Shown: positions 32,861-43,877 of the stretch, in pieces
How positions within the stretch are numbered: the first letter of the stretch is position 1
How the letters are laid out: each line of letters opens with the position of its first letter
DNA from: an uncultured Armatimonadota bacterium
GTDB taxonomy: Bacteria > Armatimonadota > Fimbriimonadia > Fimbriimonadales > Fimbriimonadaceae
DNA: 64,000 nucleotides
Direction: 5' to 3'
Assembly: GCA_903904815.1 (NCBI GenBank)
Contig: CAIVDU010000071.1
Span: 144,673 to 208,672 of the forward strand
Notes under the pieces: generated by a model
Database searches by the model: none
The model's input: the letters and a program-made list of their open reading frames with translations, nothing else
Told to the model about the DNA's origin: nothing
Made by a program: the position numbers and the translations under genes

Positions 32861-33618
32861 TGCCTATGCCGAATGTCGTTCTAACTGTCGATTGTGAGGG
32901 AGCGATGCATGATCGCTGCTACACATCGGAATTCATTAACGTGCTCGAAGGGGAATTCGTCCCCTGCACCTGGTTAATCCATTCATCCCAAAAAGACCCC
33001 AGCGCAAACACAAACCTTTACTATCACGAATTCGTTCATAAGATTCCGAGTTGGCACGAGATCGGCATGAAGGTCAACTTCGAGAACGAGCGTGGCTATG
33101 TCGAAGATCCGAAAGAACGCGGAACGATCATTTGGACCGCCAAGGACATCTTGAAGTCCCACATGATCAAGTGCACCGCATTTCGAGCAGGCGCATTCGC
33201 CCTCCTTGCGAGCGATGTTCCCTACCTCGAAGAGATCGGAATTCTCGCCGACAGTTCCGTCATTCCGAACGCAGACTACAAGATGTTTGTGAACTGGAAC
33301 GGAGCCCCCCACAACCCCTATCACAGCAGTTCGGAAGACCTTAAGAAGGAGGGCGGCAATCGCTTACTCCACCTCCCGATCGCAACTCACGCTGGCAAGC
33401 ATGGGTACCTCGACCTAGGATGGCAAGCCCTAGAGCCTCTCTTGGAGGCCAACTCCGAAAACGAAGTGATCACCTTGGGCCTTCGAGACTACTACGACAG
33501 CGTAGACGACCTTCGAAAGACGATCGATTACTTCCGAAAGCGTGGCGCCCACTTCACGACAATGACTCAAGCCGCCAGCGAGCACTTCGAGCACCACCGA
33601 GCCTTGGCCGCTGTTTAG
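32860..33618 (+). CDS. Polysaccharide deacetylase (NodB-like)-related protein
   Basis: 252 residues from ATG 32860, with AAGGAG 4 nt upstream and overlapping the previous stop. It begins VVLTVDCEGAMHDR, matching the NodB motif 1 with its metal-binding Asp. Then come CTWLIHSSQ, a weak HEIGMKVNFEN in place of HxxxH, and AFRAGAFAL (the RxGxF motif). The C-terminal part covers the last strands of the barrel. It may deacetylate a glycan made or trimmed by the coupled GH65-like enzyme. The weak second motif leaves activity uncertain. A strong terminator follows. Confidence 0.75.
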   Translation: MPMPNVVLTVDCEGAMHDRCYTSEFINVLEGEFVPCTWLIHSSQKDPSANTNLYYHEFVHKIPSWHEIGMKVNFENERGYVEDPKERGTIIWTAKDILKSHMIKCTAFRAGAFALLASDVPYLEEIGILADSSVIPNADYKMFVNWNGAPHNPYHSSSEDLKKEGGNRLLHLPIATHAGKHGYLDLGWQALEPLLEANSENEVITLGLRDYYDSVDDLRKTIDYFRKRGAHFTTMTQAASEHFEHHRALAAV

Positions 33619-33637
33619 ACCGAGCTGAGGTGATTAG

Positions 33638-33674
33638 AAAGTGCCCGCGCGATTGCCGCGCGGGCACTTTTTTT
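33638..33674 (+). terminator. Strong Rho-independent terminator after the deacetylase gene
   Basis: A perfect 14-bp stem (33638-33651 with 33657-33670) around ATTGC is followed by a run of T. It ends the GH65-deacetylase transcript. Confidence 0.95.
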
Positions 33675-33762
33675 GTTGCAACGTCTCTTGGAACGATCAC
33701 CGTCTACGTTAGGCGAGTCCGTCGTAGGTTATCAGTTAGCCGACCCGATCCGCTAAGCCCCT

Positions 33763-33950
33763 GTGGTCCCGAGTCCCCGACGACTAGGATTCTGGCATCG
33801 CATTGCTGAATGAAGCGGTCGATGCGCGCGCAACGTTGTAATAGGGGGCCCGTAGATGCCGAATGATTCGTGTCTCCGCAGTCCGAATGCCAACTCGATG
33901 CACTGCTGAGGCGACTCTTCCGAACTACAAACTGCCGACTTCATTAGGAG
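33763..33950 (+). repeat. Dispersed intergenic element, copy A (candidate structured RNA)
   Basis: A 188-nt element that recurs at 54213-54406 in the same orientation. Shared blocks include GGCATCGCATTGC, ATGAAGC, GAATGATTCGTGTCTCCGC, TGCCAACT and a 34-nt 3' block (33917-33950) with one mismatch. Between the blocks the two copies differ, including paired changes such as GGCATC/GATGCC here, where copy B pairs other segments. No open frame is conserved. Neither copy is followed by a T run. It may be a small RNA, a leader element or a MITE-like repeat. Confidence 0.7.
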
Positions 33951-34014
33951 GAACGAGGGATAACTGCCTTAACATGATTCTCGATCACACAAAAATGATG
34001 ACCTAGGTCCGATG

Positions 34015-34020
34015 TATAAT
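34015..34020 (+). promoter_or_regulatory. -10 element, putative leaderless start
   Basis: A consensus TATAAT ends 7 nt before ATG 34028 without a ribosome-binding site. It is the clearest leaderless candidate in the window. No -35 consensus is visible. Confidence 0.6.
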
Positions 34021-34027
34021 CGGCCTG

Positions 34028-34738
34028 ATGTCGGAAACCTATCACTCCTGTGGTTCAGGCGCGGGAACGATCGTAATTGGGTTCACGCTTTTCCTTTTAG
34101 GGGGAGGGGCACGGTTCTTGCTTTGGACAAAGAACCGACAGAGGGTCGATGCGTGGGACATCGCCATGCCCCTTTGGTGCTTGATCTGCGCAATACTTGC
34201 GACACCAGTCTGGCTTATGTGTGCACCTATTTTGATCTGGATGGGCATTGGTTCTATCTCAAAAACTCGCGCCATGCCTCAACCCAGTGCAAGACGCCGG
34301 AGATATCTCGGCGTAACTACATTTGCCATAGTGATGTTTGCGAGCCAAGTCAGCTTCTGGTTCGTGATGCCAACTACTCTCAGGTTGGGTGGAAACAGCG
34401 CGGACTTCTCTGAGGATCATCAATTTCGTTCCTTCCCAAGAAATCAACTCCGCGTTGAAGTAATAGATTGGCCAGCCTCTTGGTGGAACCCTACACCCTG
34501 GTCGGATTGGACGAGTTCGCCCAAACGTGGCTTCGACAGGGACGAACTCCGCGACTGCCCGACTCAAATTTCGCTAACGAGCCTCAATTGGTACTTGGGC
34601 CCGCACGGTTTGGTTCGTGGTGACACCCTGGGTGAACACCTAGCGCGTTGGACCCATGCGACTCCAACCCATACAACAATGGAAAAAATGGAGCGAGAAG
34701 TCGCTGCCCTCGACGACAGAAACGTCCCCCGATCCTAA
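34028..34738 (+). CDS. Hypothetical membrane protein
   Basis: 236 residues with three predicted membrane helices: GTIVIGFTLFLLGGGARFLL, LWCLICAILATPVWLMCAPILIW and YLGVTTFAIVMFASQVSFWF. The remaining 120 residues are hydrophilic and tryptophan-rich (WPASWWNPTPWSDW). I recognise no family. Base composition is lower in GC and codon use looser than in its neighbours, and it sits directly after the dispersed repeat, so it may be an accessory gene. Its own strong -10 gives a separate transcript. Confidence 0.65.
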   Translation: MSETYHSCGSGAGTIVIGFTLFLLGGGARFLLWTKNRQRVDAWDIAMPLWCLICAILATPVWLMCAPILIWMGIGSISKTRAMPQPSARRRRYLGVTTFAIVMFASQVSFWFVMPTTLRLGGNSADFSEDHQFRSFPRNQLRVEVIDWPASWWNPTPWSDWTSSPKRGFDRDELRDCPTQISLTSLNWYLGPHGLVRGDTLGEHLARWTHATPTHTTMEKMEREVAALDDRNVPRS

Positions 34739-34762
34739 CAAACGAGGGTAGAACTCCCCGCA

Positions 34763-36031
34763 GTGCTACCTCCTATGTCGCGACATTCAGAGATCTCAAG
34801 TTCCCAGGTAGTCCGATCAGTCACCGAGTCCTTGGCGTCGATCGACTTCTCTGGCAAGCGCGTCCTGTTGATCGTTCCCGATTCCACCCGGACCGCGCCG
34901 GTGGGACTCATGTTTAAGTCGATTCTCCTGGCCCTTCAAGGCAGGGCGACGGCCGTAGATGTGATGATTGCCCTCGGGACGCATCCGCCGATGTCAGAGG
35001 AGGCGATCTGCAAGCGGCTCGACATCGTGCCGAGCCAGCGATCAATGACTTATGGGTCCGTTCGATTTCTTAATCACGCGTGGGATGATCCCGACCAGCT
35101 TGTCAAGCTAGGAACCATTCCCGCTTCGGAGATTGGTGAGCTCTCGGGCGGACGCTTCGCGATCGATGTTGATGTGACGATCAATCGGGCCGCTCTCGAA
35201 TACGACCACCTGCTCATCGTCGGTCCCGTGTACCCGCACGAAGTCGTCGGCTTCTCCGGGGGCTCTAAGTATCTGTTCCCGGGAATCAGCGGTCCGGAAC
35301 TTCTCAATTTCTTTCATTGGTTGGGCGCCGTGATTTCGACGCCGAAGATCATCGGACGGAAGATGACCCCGGTCCGGCAAGTGATTGAGCGGGCCGCTGC
35401 CATGGTTCCGACTCCGGTGCATGCCTTCTGTTTGGCAGTGCAAGATGGCAGGTTAGTCAACTTAGTCTTCGGCAAACCCGTCGACGCTTGGTCGCGGGCG
35501 GCCGACTGGAGCGCAGACCTTCATGTAATCCGCAAGCAAAAGCCATTTCACACCGTGATTGCCTGTGCGCCGACGATGTACGACGAGATGTGGGTCGGCG
35601 GAAAGTGCATGTACAAACTGGAGCCGGTAGTCGCCGATGGCGGCGAGCTAATCATCTACGCGCCCCATCTCACCGAGATCTCCCGGGTGCACGGAAAGAC
35701 TATCGAGCGCATCGGCTACCACGTCCGGGACTACTTCCTGGCTCAGTGGGATACGTTCAAAGACGAACCGTGGGGGATTCTGGCTCACTCGACCCATGTC
35801 CGGGGAATCGGCACTTACGTCGACGGAGTTGAGTCTCCACGAATCACGGTTACCTTGGCGACCGCCATTCCAGAAGAGGTCTGCCGCCGGGTGAATCTGA
35901 CTTATCGAGACCCCAACTCCATCGACGTTCGATCGTACGAGAATCGAGAAGACGAGGGCATCCTCGTAGTCCCTCACGCCGGAGAAACGCTTTACGAACT
36001 GGAAGAGCCCCCCGAGTGGGCGAGGTCCTAG
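34763..36031 (+). CDS. LarA-like nickel-pincer-dependent racemase (DUF2088 family)
   Basis: About 422 residues of the lactate racemase family. The N-terminal DUF2088 domain has LLIVPDSTRTAP, the family GTH motif in ALGTHPPMSEE, and GPVYPHEVVGFSGGSKYLFPGISG, where the His and Lys correspond to residues that hold the nickel-pincer cofactor in LarA. Family members racemise or epimerise 2-hydroxy acids and sugar acids, so the substrate here is open. The cofactor genes larB, larC and larE are not in the window. Start is GTG 34763 or ATG 34775. The end overlaps the convergent HAD gene by 4 nt. Confidence 0.82.
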   Translation: MLPPMSRHSEISSSQVVRSVTESLASIDFSGKRVLLIVPDSTRTAPVGLMFKSILLALQGRATAVDVMIALGTHPPMSEEAICKRLDIVPSQRSMTYGSVRFLNHAWDDPDQLVKLGTIPASEIGELSGGRFAIDVDVTINRAALEYDHLLIVGPVYPHEVVGFSGGSKYLFPGISGPELLNFFHWLGAVISTPKIIGRKMTPVRQVIERAAAMVPTPVHAFCLAVQDGRLVNLVFGKPVDAWSRAADWSADLHVIRKQKPFHTVIACAPTMYDEMWVGGKCMYKLEPVVADGGELIIYAPHLTEISRVHGKTIERIGYHVRDYFLAQWDTFKDEPWGILAHSTHVRGIGTYVDGVESPRITVTLATAIPEEVCRRVNLTYRDPNSIDVRSYENREDEGILVVPHAGETLYELEEPPEWARS

Positions 36032-36750
36032 GCTCCAGCCTGCCGAAGCAGAACATTCACGACTTGACTAAGTTGGTTCACTTGAAAATCAGCGGCCGCT
36101 GTTGTTCGCCGCTGGCCAGTTCCGAACAGAATCGTCCTAAATCCCACCGCTTTGGCTCCTTCAATATCGGCGACCGGATCATCGCCAACAAACCAGGAAT
36201 TCTTTACTTCGCATCCAAGCTCGGAAAGGGCCAATTGGAAAATTGCGGGGTCTGGCTTCCGCAACCCGCACTCCCCGGAAACCACAATTGTGTCTACCAG
36301 ACCCTCGATCCCAAGCGCGGAGATCGTTCGGCGCTGAAAGACCGGACGGCCATTGGTCACGATGCCCGTCTTCCACCCCTGTGACTTCAATTCGCTAAGC
36401 ATCTCCCGGAGTCCTTCGTGTGAATGGACGTGTTCGAAAAATCGTTCCTCGTATTCGACAAGCAGATCCGCAGGGTCTGGCGACAACTCAAACTCCTGGC
36501 AAAGCTGGGAATAGACCACATCCTTCCAGACTTTGCCTCCGTTGTCGAGGTCAACGAACCGCTGGAGCCACTGGGAATGAGAGGCTGCCCGGTCGCCAAG
36601 ACCTCGAGCGAAGAATTGCCAGCTCACGAACGAAGAAAGCCCCAGATCCCGATCGTGCAGCGTGTTGTCTAGGTCGAATAAAACGGCGGATGGCTTCATT
36701 GGATCGGTTGATGAATCGTTGTGCATTTCGTCGGCTTGGAGACTGCACAT
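36028..36750 (-). CDS. HAD-superfamily hydrolase (YjjG/phosphatase type)
   Basis: About 240 residues. Motif I is SAVLFDLDNTLHD with the nucleophile Asp, motif II is in GIVTNGRP, and motifs III/IV are KPDPAIF and WFVGDDPVADIEGAKAVGF. The helical cap between I and II suggests a small-molecule phosphatase such as a nucleotidase. ATG 36750 is chosen; the frame extends far upstream into the glycosyltransferase but there it looks like a shadow. It follows that gene by 56 nt and is probably cotranscribed. Confidence 0.87.
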   Translation of the reverse strand: MCSLQADEMHNDSSTDPMKPSAVLFDLDNTLHDRDLGLSSFVSWQFFARGLGDRAASHSQWLQRFVDLDNGGKVWKDVVYSQLCQEFELSPDPADLLVEYEERFFEHVHSHEGLREMLSELKSQGWKTGIVTNGRPVFQRRTISALGIEGLVDTIVVSGECGLRKPDPAIFQLALSELGCEVKNSWFVGDDPVADIEGAKAVGFRTILFGTGQRRTTAAADFQVNQLSQVVNVLLRQAGA

Positions 36751-36806
36751 GATTTTCTGGAACCTCCAAGGAGCGCCCTCCGACCTTTCAGCCTCACGAA
36801 GATGCC

Positions 36807-38045
36807 CTAGCCCTTTGCCAATTGCGCGTACAACTCGAGCGACTGTTTCGCGATCAGCTCCGGGGCGAACTTGGTCACCTGAGACCTTCCTTTCTCGATC
36901 ATTTTCTGACGAAGCGCGGGTTCGTTTATGACTCGTTCCATTGCCGCAACAAGAGCCTGCACATCCTCGGTTTCGTACAGGATTCCGGCATCGCCGACAA
37001 CCTCGGGAAGAGACGCGGAGTTGGCGGCAATGACGGGAACACCGGCCGCCATGGCTTCCGCGGCCGGTAAGCCAAAGCCCTCGCAGCGGGATGGGGACAC
37101 CAGCGCCAAGGCGCCTTCGTACAGAGACTGTAACTCTTGTTGACTGACGTAGCCGGTGACCCGGACTTCCCTTCCCGAGATCCCGGCGTCGAAGCACACT
37201 TCACGGATCCAAGCGTGATTCGAGTTTTGTTGTCGACCGATGACAACTAACTGCACTGGATTTGAATGAGTCTCGTTGTACTCGGCAATTGCCTGAACAA
37301 GGATGTCGAGCCCCTTGTGATACTCCGCTACTGAACAGAACACGAAGTAAGGAGCGCGAATTCGGAACTTCCGTTTCGCCTCTTCAAGCACATCCCATCC
37401 ACCCTTTTTTGGAGGCTCCACAGCACAGTAAATGGTTGCAGCTCTTTGCTCTGAGACACCGTAAAACTCGATGGAGTCTCGGCGTGAAGCGTCAGAAAGC
37501 GCGACGACTCGATCCGCGGTCCTCAACGCCATGGCTTGGAGCTCATAGAGCTTCTTTGCGTCGATGTCCCACTGGTCGTACATCTCTTCCCGATACCGAT
37601 AGGGAATGGCATCAAGGAAGGTGTAAACGGTCTTGATCCTTGTAAGCACGACCGGAGTCAGGAACGGATCGAACGGCGCCGTGAAATGGACGACATCCAC
37701 TGCCTCAGACACTACGGCTTTGCAGAAGGCAGTGGCATGCTGTTCAATAAACTTACGCCAGTGACGGCCTGGGAGAAAAGGCAGCGAACTTCGAAGGCGT
37801 GGATGAGCCAGGTACCAGGGGTATTCGCTGTCGGCGGAAGCCGGTCCTGCAATGCGAGCAATCTTGAACGATGGCCCTAAATTCGCAATGCTCGTCGGAA
37901 TCGGAAGGGACCCGTTCACTAACAAGACAAACTCAGTGTTGGTCCCGGAACCTGCAAGTGCTCGCAGAAGGTTTACAATATATAGACCCGTGCCGCGGCT
38001 TGCCCCTGCGAATTGGAGTGAGCGAACGTCGATGCCAACCTTCAC
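36807..38045 (-). CDS. Family 4 glycosyltransferase
   Basis: A GT-B retaining glycosyltransferase of about 412 residues. The N-terminal Rossmann half begins VGIDVRSLQFAGASRGTGLYIVNLL. The C-terminal half has PYFVFCSVAEYHKGLDILVQA and the donor-site E-x7-E in SRCEGFGLPAAEAMAAGVPVI. I chose GTG 38045 because TATTCT lies 6 nt before it; GTG 38051 is possible and the open frame to 38375 is an overlap with the divergent gene. It probably adds a sugar to an exopolysaccharide or lipid-linked glycan. Confidence 0.87.
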   Translation of the reverse strand: MKVGIDVRSLQFAGASRGTGLYIVNLLRALAGSGTNTEFVLLVNGSLPIPTSIANLGPSFKIARIAGPASADSEYPWYLAHPRLRSSLPFLPGRHWRKFIEQHATAFCKAVVSEAVDVVHFTAPFDPFLTPVVLTRIKTVYTFLDAIPYRYREEMYDQWDIDAKKLYELQAMALRTADRVVALSDASRRDSIEFYGVSEQRAATIYCAVEPPKKGGWDVLEEAKRKFRIRAPYFVFCSVAEYHKGLDILVQAIAEYNETHSNPVQLVVIGRQQNSNHAWIREVCFDAGISGREVRVTGYVSQQELQSLYEGALALVSPSRCEGFGLPAAEAMAAGVPVIAANSASLPEVVGDAGILYETEDVQALVAAMERVINEPALRQKMIEKGRSQVTKFAPELIAKQSLELYAQLAKG

Positions 38046-38051
38046 CGCCAC

Positions 38052-38057
38052 AGAATA
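38052..38057 (-). promoter_or_regulatory. -10 element, putative leaderless start of the GT4 gene
   Basis: TATTCT ends 6 nt before GTG 38045. It lies in the 57-bp gap to the divergent glycosyltransferase array. Confidence 0.4.
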
Positions 38058-38102
38058 CCAGCGCCCTGAATTCGCGCCTTGGAAGCTCACCGTGACTTCC
38101 AG

Positions 38103-39347
38103 ATGAGGATTGCGGTTTGGCACAACTTGCCTCCCGGCGGAGCGCGCAGGGCCCTGTACTACCATGTGAAAGGACTCGTTGAGCGAGGACACCAGGTTGA
38201 GTCGTTTTGCCCGAAAGTGAGTAGTTGCCCAAGCCAGCTGATGGCGATCCGCGAGCTCGTTTCCGAGCACGAGATGTCCTATCCCTTTTCGGCGGCTAAT
38301 GAAGCGACTTACCTCACCCGCGTGCTCGGATTTCTGACCGACCAAAAGCGTCAAATGGGGGCGATGAAGGCTCACTCGGAAGAATGTGCTCGCGAGATAT
38401 CGAAAGGGGGATTCGAAGTTCTTTTAGCCGCCAACTGTTCGATTTTTGCATCCCCGTTCATTGGTCGCTACTTTTCTGGCCCAAAGGTTCTCTACCTTCA
38501 GGACCCCAAACGTCTTTATTACGAAGCGCTCGGGTCGCTCATCTGGCGCGCACCCGATCCATTTCCGGAAAGAACGCCGCTCCGACGGAAGCTGATAGCC
38601 AAGGTACGCGGTGAAGTTTCGATGAGGGACGCAAGAAAGCAGGTCGACGAGGAATACGAAAACGCGGCAGCTTTCGATGAGATCCTCGTGAACTCTCACT
38701 TTAGTAGAGAGGCAATTCTTAGATCTTATGGGCTGGACAGCCGAGTTTGCTATTTAGGAATCGACTCCGAAATGTTCGGCGGCGCTGAATCTCCGAGGGG
38801 GCACTACGTGATCGGACTAGGTGCAATGCACGCCCCGAAAAGGATCGAATTTGTCATCGACGCTCTTGCGACGATTGAGAGCAATCGGCCCAAGCTGGTT
38901 TGGATCGGGCAGATGTTTGACACCGAGTATCTCTCGACTCTCGAGGAGAGAGCCCGGGCGAAAGGAGTCGAGTGCGAGTTCAAGATCCAGGTCTCGGACC
39001 AGGAGTTGGTTCAGCTCCTTTCGGGGGCCTTGGCCATGGTCTACGCTCCTCGCCTGGAGCCGTTCGGGTTTGCTCCGCTTGAAGCCAACGCTTGCGGGAC
39101 CCCCGCCGTTTGCGTCGCAGAGGGGGGCATTCGGGAGAGCATAAAGCACGGAGTCAACGGACTACTCGTGGACCCTTCGCCCTCTGCAATGGGCGCAGCA
39201 GTTTCGTACTTGGCCGCGAATCCGGATGTAGCGAGAAGCCTTGGACAGTCGGCTCTTGAGCACGTCCGAACCGAATGGACCTGGGACAGATCGGTCGATA
39301 TCCTTGAAGAGCGCCTCAGAGTACACAGCGGGGGCGCTCACCGATGA
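38103..39347 (+). CDS. Glycosyltransferase family 4, tandem paralogue 1
   Basis: About 414 residues from ATG 38103 (MRIAVWHNLPPGGARRALYY). The N-terminal acceptor half carries LVNSHFSREAILRSYGLDSRVCYLGID, and the C-terminal donor half carries APRLEPFGFAPLEANACGTP, the E-x7-E site of GT4. It is the first of three adjacent paralogues sharing these blocks, so the array arose by duplication. The three may add successive sugars to one glycan. It overlaps the next gene by 4 nt (ATGA). Donor sugar unknown; gmd downstream suggests GDP-linked deoxyhexoses may be available. Confidence 0.87.
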   Translation: MRIAVWHNLPPGGARRALYYHVKGLVERGHQVESFCPKVSSCPSQLMAIRELVSEHEMSYPFSAANEATYLTRVLGFLTDQKRQMGAMKAHSEECAREISKGGFEVLLAANCSIFASPFIGRYFSGPKVLYLQDPKRLYYEALGSLIWRAPDPFPERTPLRRKLIAKVRGEVSMRDARKQVDEEYENAAAFDEILVNSHFSREAILRSYGLDSRVCYLGIDSEMFGGAESPRGHYVIGLGAMHAPKRIEFVIDALATIESNRPKLVWIGQMFDTEYLSTLEERARAKGVECEFKIQVSDQELVQLLSGALAMVYAPRLEPFGFAPLEANACGTPAVCVAEGGIRESIKHGVNGLLVDPSPSAMGAAVSYLAANPDVARSLGQSALEHVRTEWTWDRSVDILEERLRVHSGGAHR

Positions 39348-40618
39348 TTCCGAATCAGAATCCTTCCCGACCAACTCGGAGACTTCGGATCGCAGTTTGG
39401 TACAACCTGCCCCCAGGCGGCGCGCGCCGAAGTCTCTACTATCAAGTCAAAGGGCTGCTGGCGCGTGGGCACGAGGTCAGCGTTTGGAGACCCACCCCAG
39501 AGGGTCCAGATAGCGACCTCATGTCCTTGGGAAGCTTGATCGATGAGCGACATGTCCCACTGAAAGTTGGGTCCATGAGTGGCACTGTATTGGACAGAAT
39601 CGACAAGCGTGGGGCTGAGCTGAGGGCTTCGGTCGAGGCGATGACCTGTCATTCGCAACTATGTGCCACGGAAATGGAGGCATGGAAGGCAGACGTCCTT
39701 CTGGCGACCAACTGCGTCCAATACCATGCGCCATTTGTCGGGCGGTTCTTCGCGGGTCCGAAGGCCCTGTACTTGCAGGAGCCAAAGCGGATTCTCTATG
39801 AGGCTCAAGATCGTTCGATCTGGCGACATCAAGAAGTTCCTGCCGGCGCCGGTCGTTTGCGAAGCCTTAAGTCTTGGATTGGCGACCGCTTTCGGTTTCG
39901 GATGTACCGAGAATTAGCTAACCTGGACTATCACAATGCAATCGCCTTCGATCTCATGTTGGTGAACAGCTACTTCAGCCGAGAATCGATGCTGCGGGCA
40001 TACAATATCGACGCCAAGGTTTGCTACCTCGGCATCGATCCGGACTTGTTTCGACTGACCGATTCTCCAAAGAAGCAATTTGTGGTGGGTCTGGGTTCGA
40101 TCACCCCGAACAAGAATATCGAGTTCGTCATCGACTCGCTAGCCACTATCGCTCACCATCGTCCAAAGCTTGTATGGATTGGACAGACCTCGCAACACAC
40201 CTACGCCGAAGTTCTCGCTCAGCGCGCCCACGCCAAAGGTGTTGAGCTTGAGCTTCGAGTCATGGCATCCGACCCCGAGTTGATCGACGCGCTTGGTGGC
40301 GCTCTAGCGTTGGTCTACGCCCCTCGACTCGAGCCGTTTGGCTTCGCTCCGCTTGAAGCTAATGCCTGTGGAACGGTGGCGATTGGCGTTCGCGAAGGTG
40401 GAGTGAGAGAGACGATCGTCGACGGTGTCAACGGCTTCCTCGTCCCGCCAGATCACGAGGCTTTCGGGGCAAAGGTGGCGGAACTGGCCGCAAATCCGGC
40501 ATTGGCGAGACAAATGGGCCGCGAGGCGGCTTCTCATGTGAGGTCTAATTGGACCTGGGATCGATCGATCGACCTACTTGAGACGGAACTGTACGATTTG
40601 GTGGGTCGAGTAGTCTGA
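39344..40618 (+). CDS. Glycosyltransferase family 4, tandem paralogue 2
   Basis: 424 residues, closest to its upstream neighbour: RIAVWYNLPPGGARRSLYYQVKGL, LVNSYFSRESMLRAYNIDAKVCYLGID and APRLEPFGFAPLEANACGTV. It keeps both glutamates of the donor site and ends in the same WTWDRSIDLLE segment as paralogue 1. An N-terminal extension of about 13 basic residues precedes the fold. Translationally coupled to paralogue 1 and 1 nt from paralogue 3. Confidence 0.87.
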   Translation: MIPNQNPSRPTRRLRIAVWYNLPPGGARRSLYYQVKGLLARGHEVSVWRPTPEGPDSDLMSLGSLIDERHVPLKVGSMSGTVLDRIDKRGAELRASVEAMTCHSQLCATEMEAWKADVLLATNCVQYHAPFVGRFFAGPKALYLQEPKRILYEAQDRSIWRHQEVPAGAGRLRSLKSWIGDRFRFRMYRELANLDYHNAIAFDLMLVNSYFSRESMLRAYNIDAKVCYLGIDPDLFRLTDSPKKQFVVGLGSITPNKNIEFVIDSLATIAHHRPKLVWIGQTSQHTYAEVLAQRAHAKGVELELRVMASDPELIDALGGALALVYAPRLEPFGFAPLEANACGTVAIGVREGGVRETIVDGVNGFLVPPDHEAFGAKVAELAANPALARQMGREAASHVRSNWTWDRSIDLLETELYDLVGRVV

Positions 40619-40619
40619 C

Positions 40620-41839
40620 ATGAAAATCGCGGTGTGGCACAACCTGCCGAGCGGCGGCGCGAAGCGGGTGCTCCAATACCAGTTGCGGGGGCTGGCGGCT
40701 CGGGGACATCAGATCGAAATATGGCGACCGCCGGTTCCCGACAACGACTTTGCTTCGTTTTCTGGCATTGCCGAGGAGCACGAGGTTCCGCTGGAGACGC
40801 TGCCAGAAACCGGTCACCACTTCAACGATCTCGTCCGCCATGCTCGGCGCGGCGCGTTTTCGGTCAGCGCAATGCGGGCACATAGTGAGCGAGTCGCCCG
40901 GGAAATGACCGCTGGTGAGTGGGACATCGTGTTCTCTAACACCTGCCGGGAGTTTGGATCTCCTTTCTTAGGCCGGTATCTGAAGGCGCCGAAGCTCCTG
41001 TATCTTCAAGAGCCTCATCGCGCCTATTACGAGGCGCTTCCTCGGCTCCCCTGGATCGATTTACCTGAAGAGGTCCAGCGTAGTTGGAGTCCAAGGGGGC
41101 TGAAGACCCGCATGCGGGATCGCATCGACTTGCGCGCGGCGCGCCTTCACGGACGTGAAGAACTCGCCAATGCATCAGCCCAAGATCAGATCCTTGTCAA
41201 CTCACTGTTTAGTCGCGAGTCGGTTTTGAGGGCCTATGGCCTTGACTCGCGGGTGTGTTACCTTGGGGTCGACACTGGCCTCTTTCAAGACCTGACGCTC
41301 CCGAGAGAGCGTTTCATTGTCGGACTTGGCACACTTGGACCCACCAAGAACGTGGAACTCGCGATCCGCGCACTTGGCGCAATGGCGAGTCCTCGACCAC
41401 CGCTGGTATGGATCGGGAATATGTGCGACGCCCCCTATCTCGAACGAATGAAAGTCCTCGCGCACGAGTTGGATGTAGACTTTCGCTCAGAGCTGATGGC
41501 AACGGATTCGGACCTCGTCAATGCCCTAAATCGGGCTTCCGCTATGATTTACACACCTCGCCTCGAACCCTTCGGCCTTTCCCCTCTAGAGGCGAACGCC
41601 TGCGCTTGCCCGGTGGTCGCGGTAGCGGAAGGCGGGGTCCGAGAAACCATCGAACATGGTCGAAATGGTTTACTCGCCGGCAGCGACCCATCTGAACTCG
41701 CCGAGCAGCTCAGCAAGATCCTGGAAGATCCGCAAATGGGCAGACAGATGGGTCAAGCGGCGAAAGAATGGGTGCAAACGAAATGGAACGTGCACTCCGC
41801 AGTGGATCGCATCGAACAAGAGTTGAAGCGGGTGGCACG

Positions 41840-41843
<4 letters not shown>
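40620..41843 (+). CDS. Glycosyltransferase family 4, tandem paralogue 3
   Basis: 407 residues: MKIAVWHNLPSGGAKRVLQYQLRGL, LVNSLFSRESVLRAYGLDSRVCYLGVD and TPRLEPFGLSPLEANACACPVV. It is the most divergent of the three but retains the E-x7-E site. The invariant Cys-Tyr-Leu-Gly before the inter-domain Asp is shared by all three and may shape the acceptor side. It overlaps the next gene by ATGA. Role inferred: a later step in the same polysaccharide. Confidence 0.87.

Positions 41844-43877
<2,034 letters not shown>

Noticed and set aside
33841..33950. Copy A as an integron attC site or intron end
   Set aside because: No GTTRRRY/RYYYAAC core pair and no intron domain V-like hairpin.
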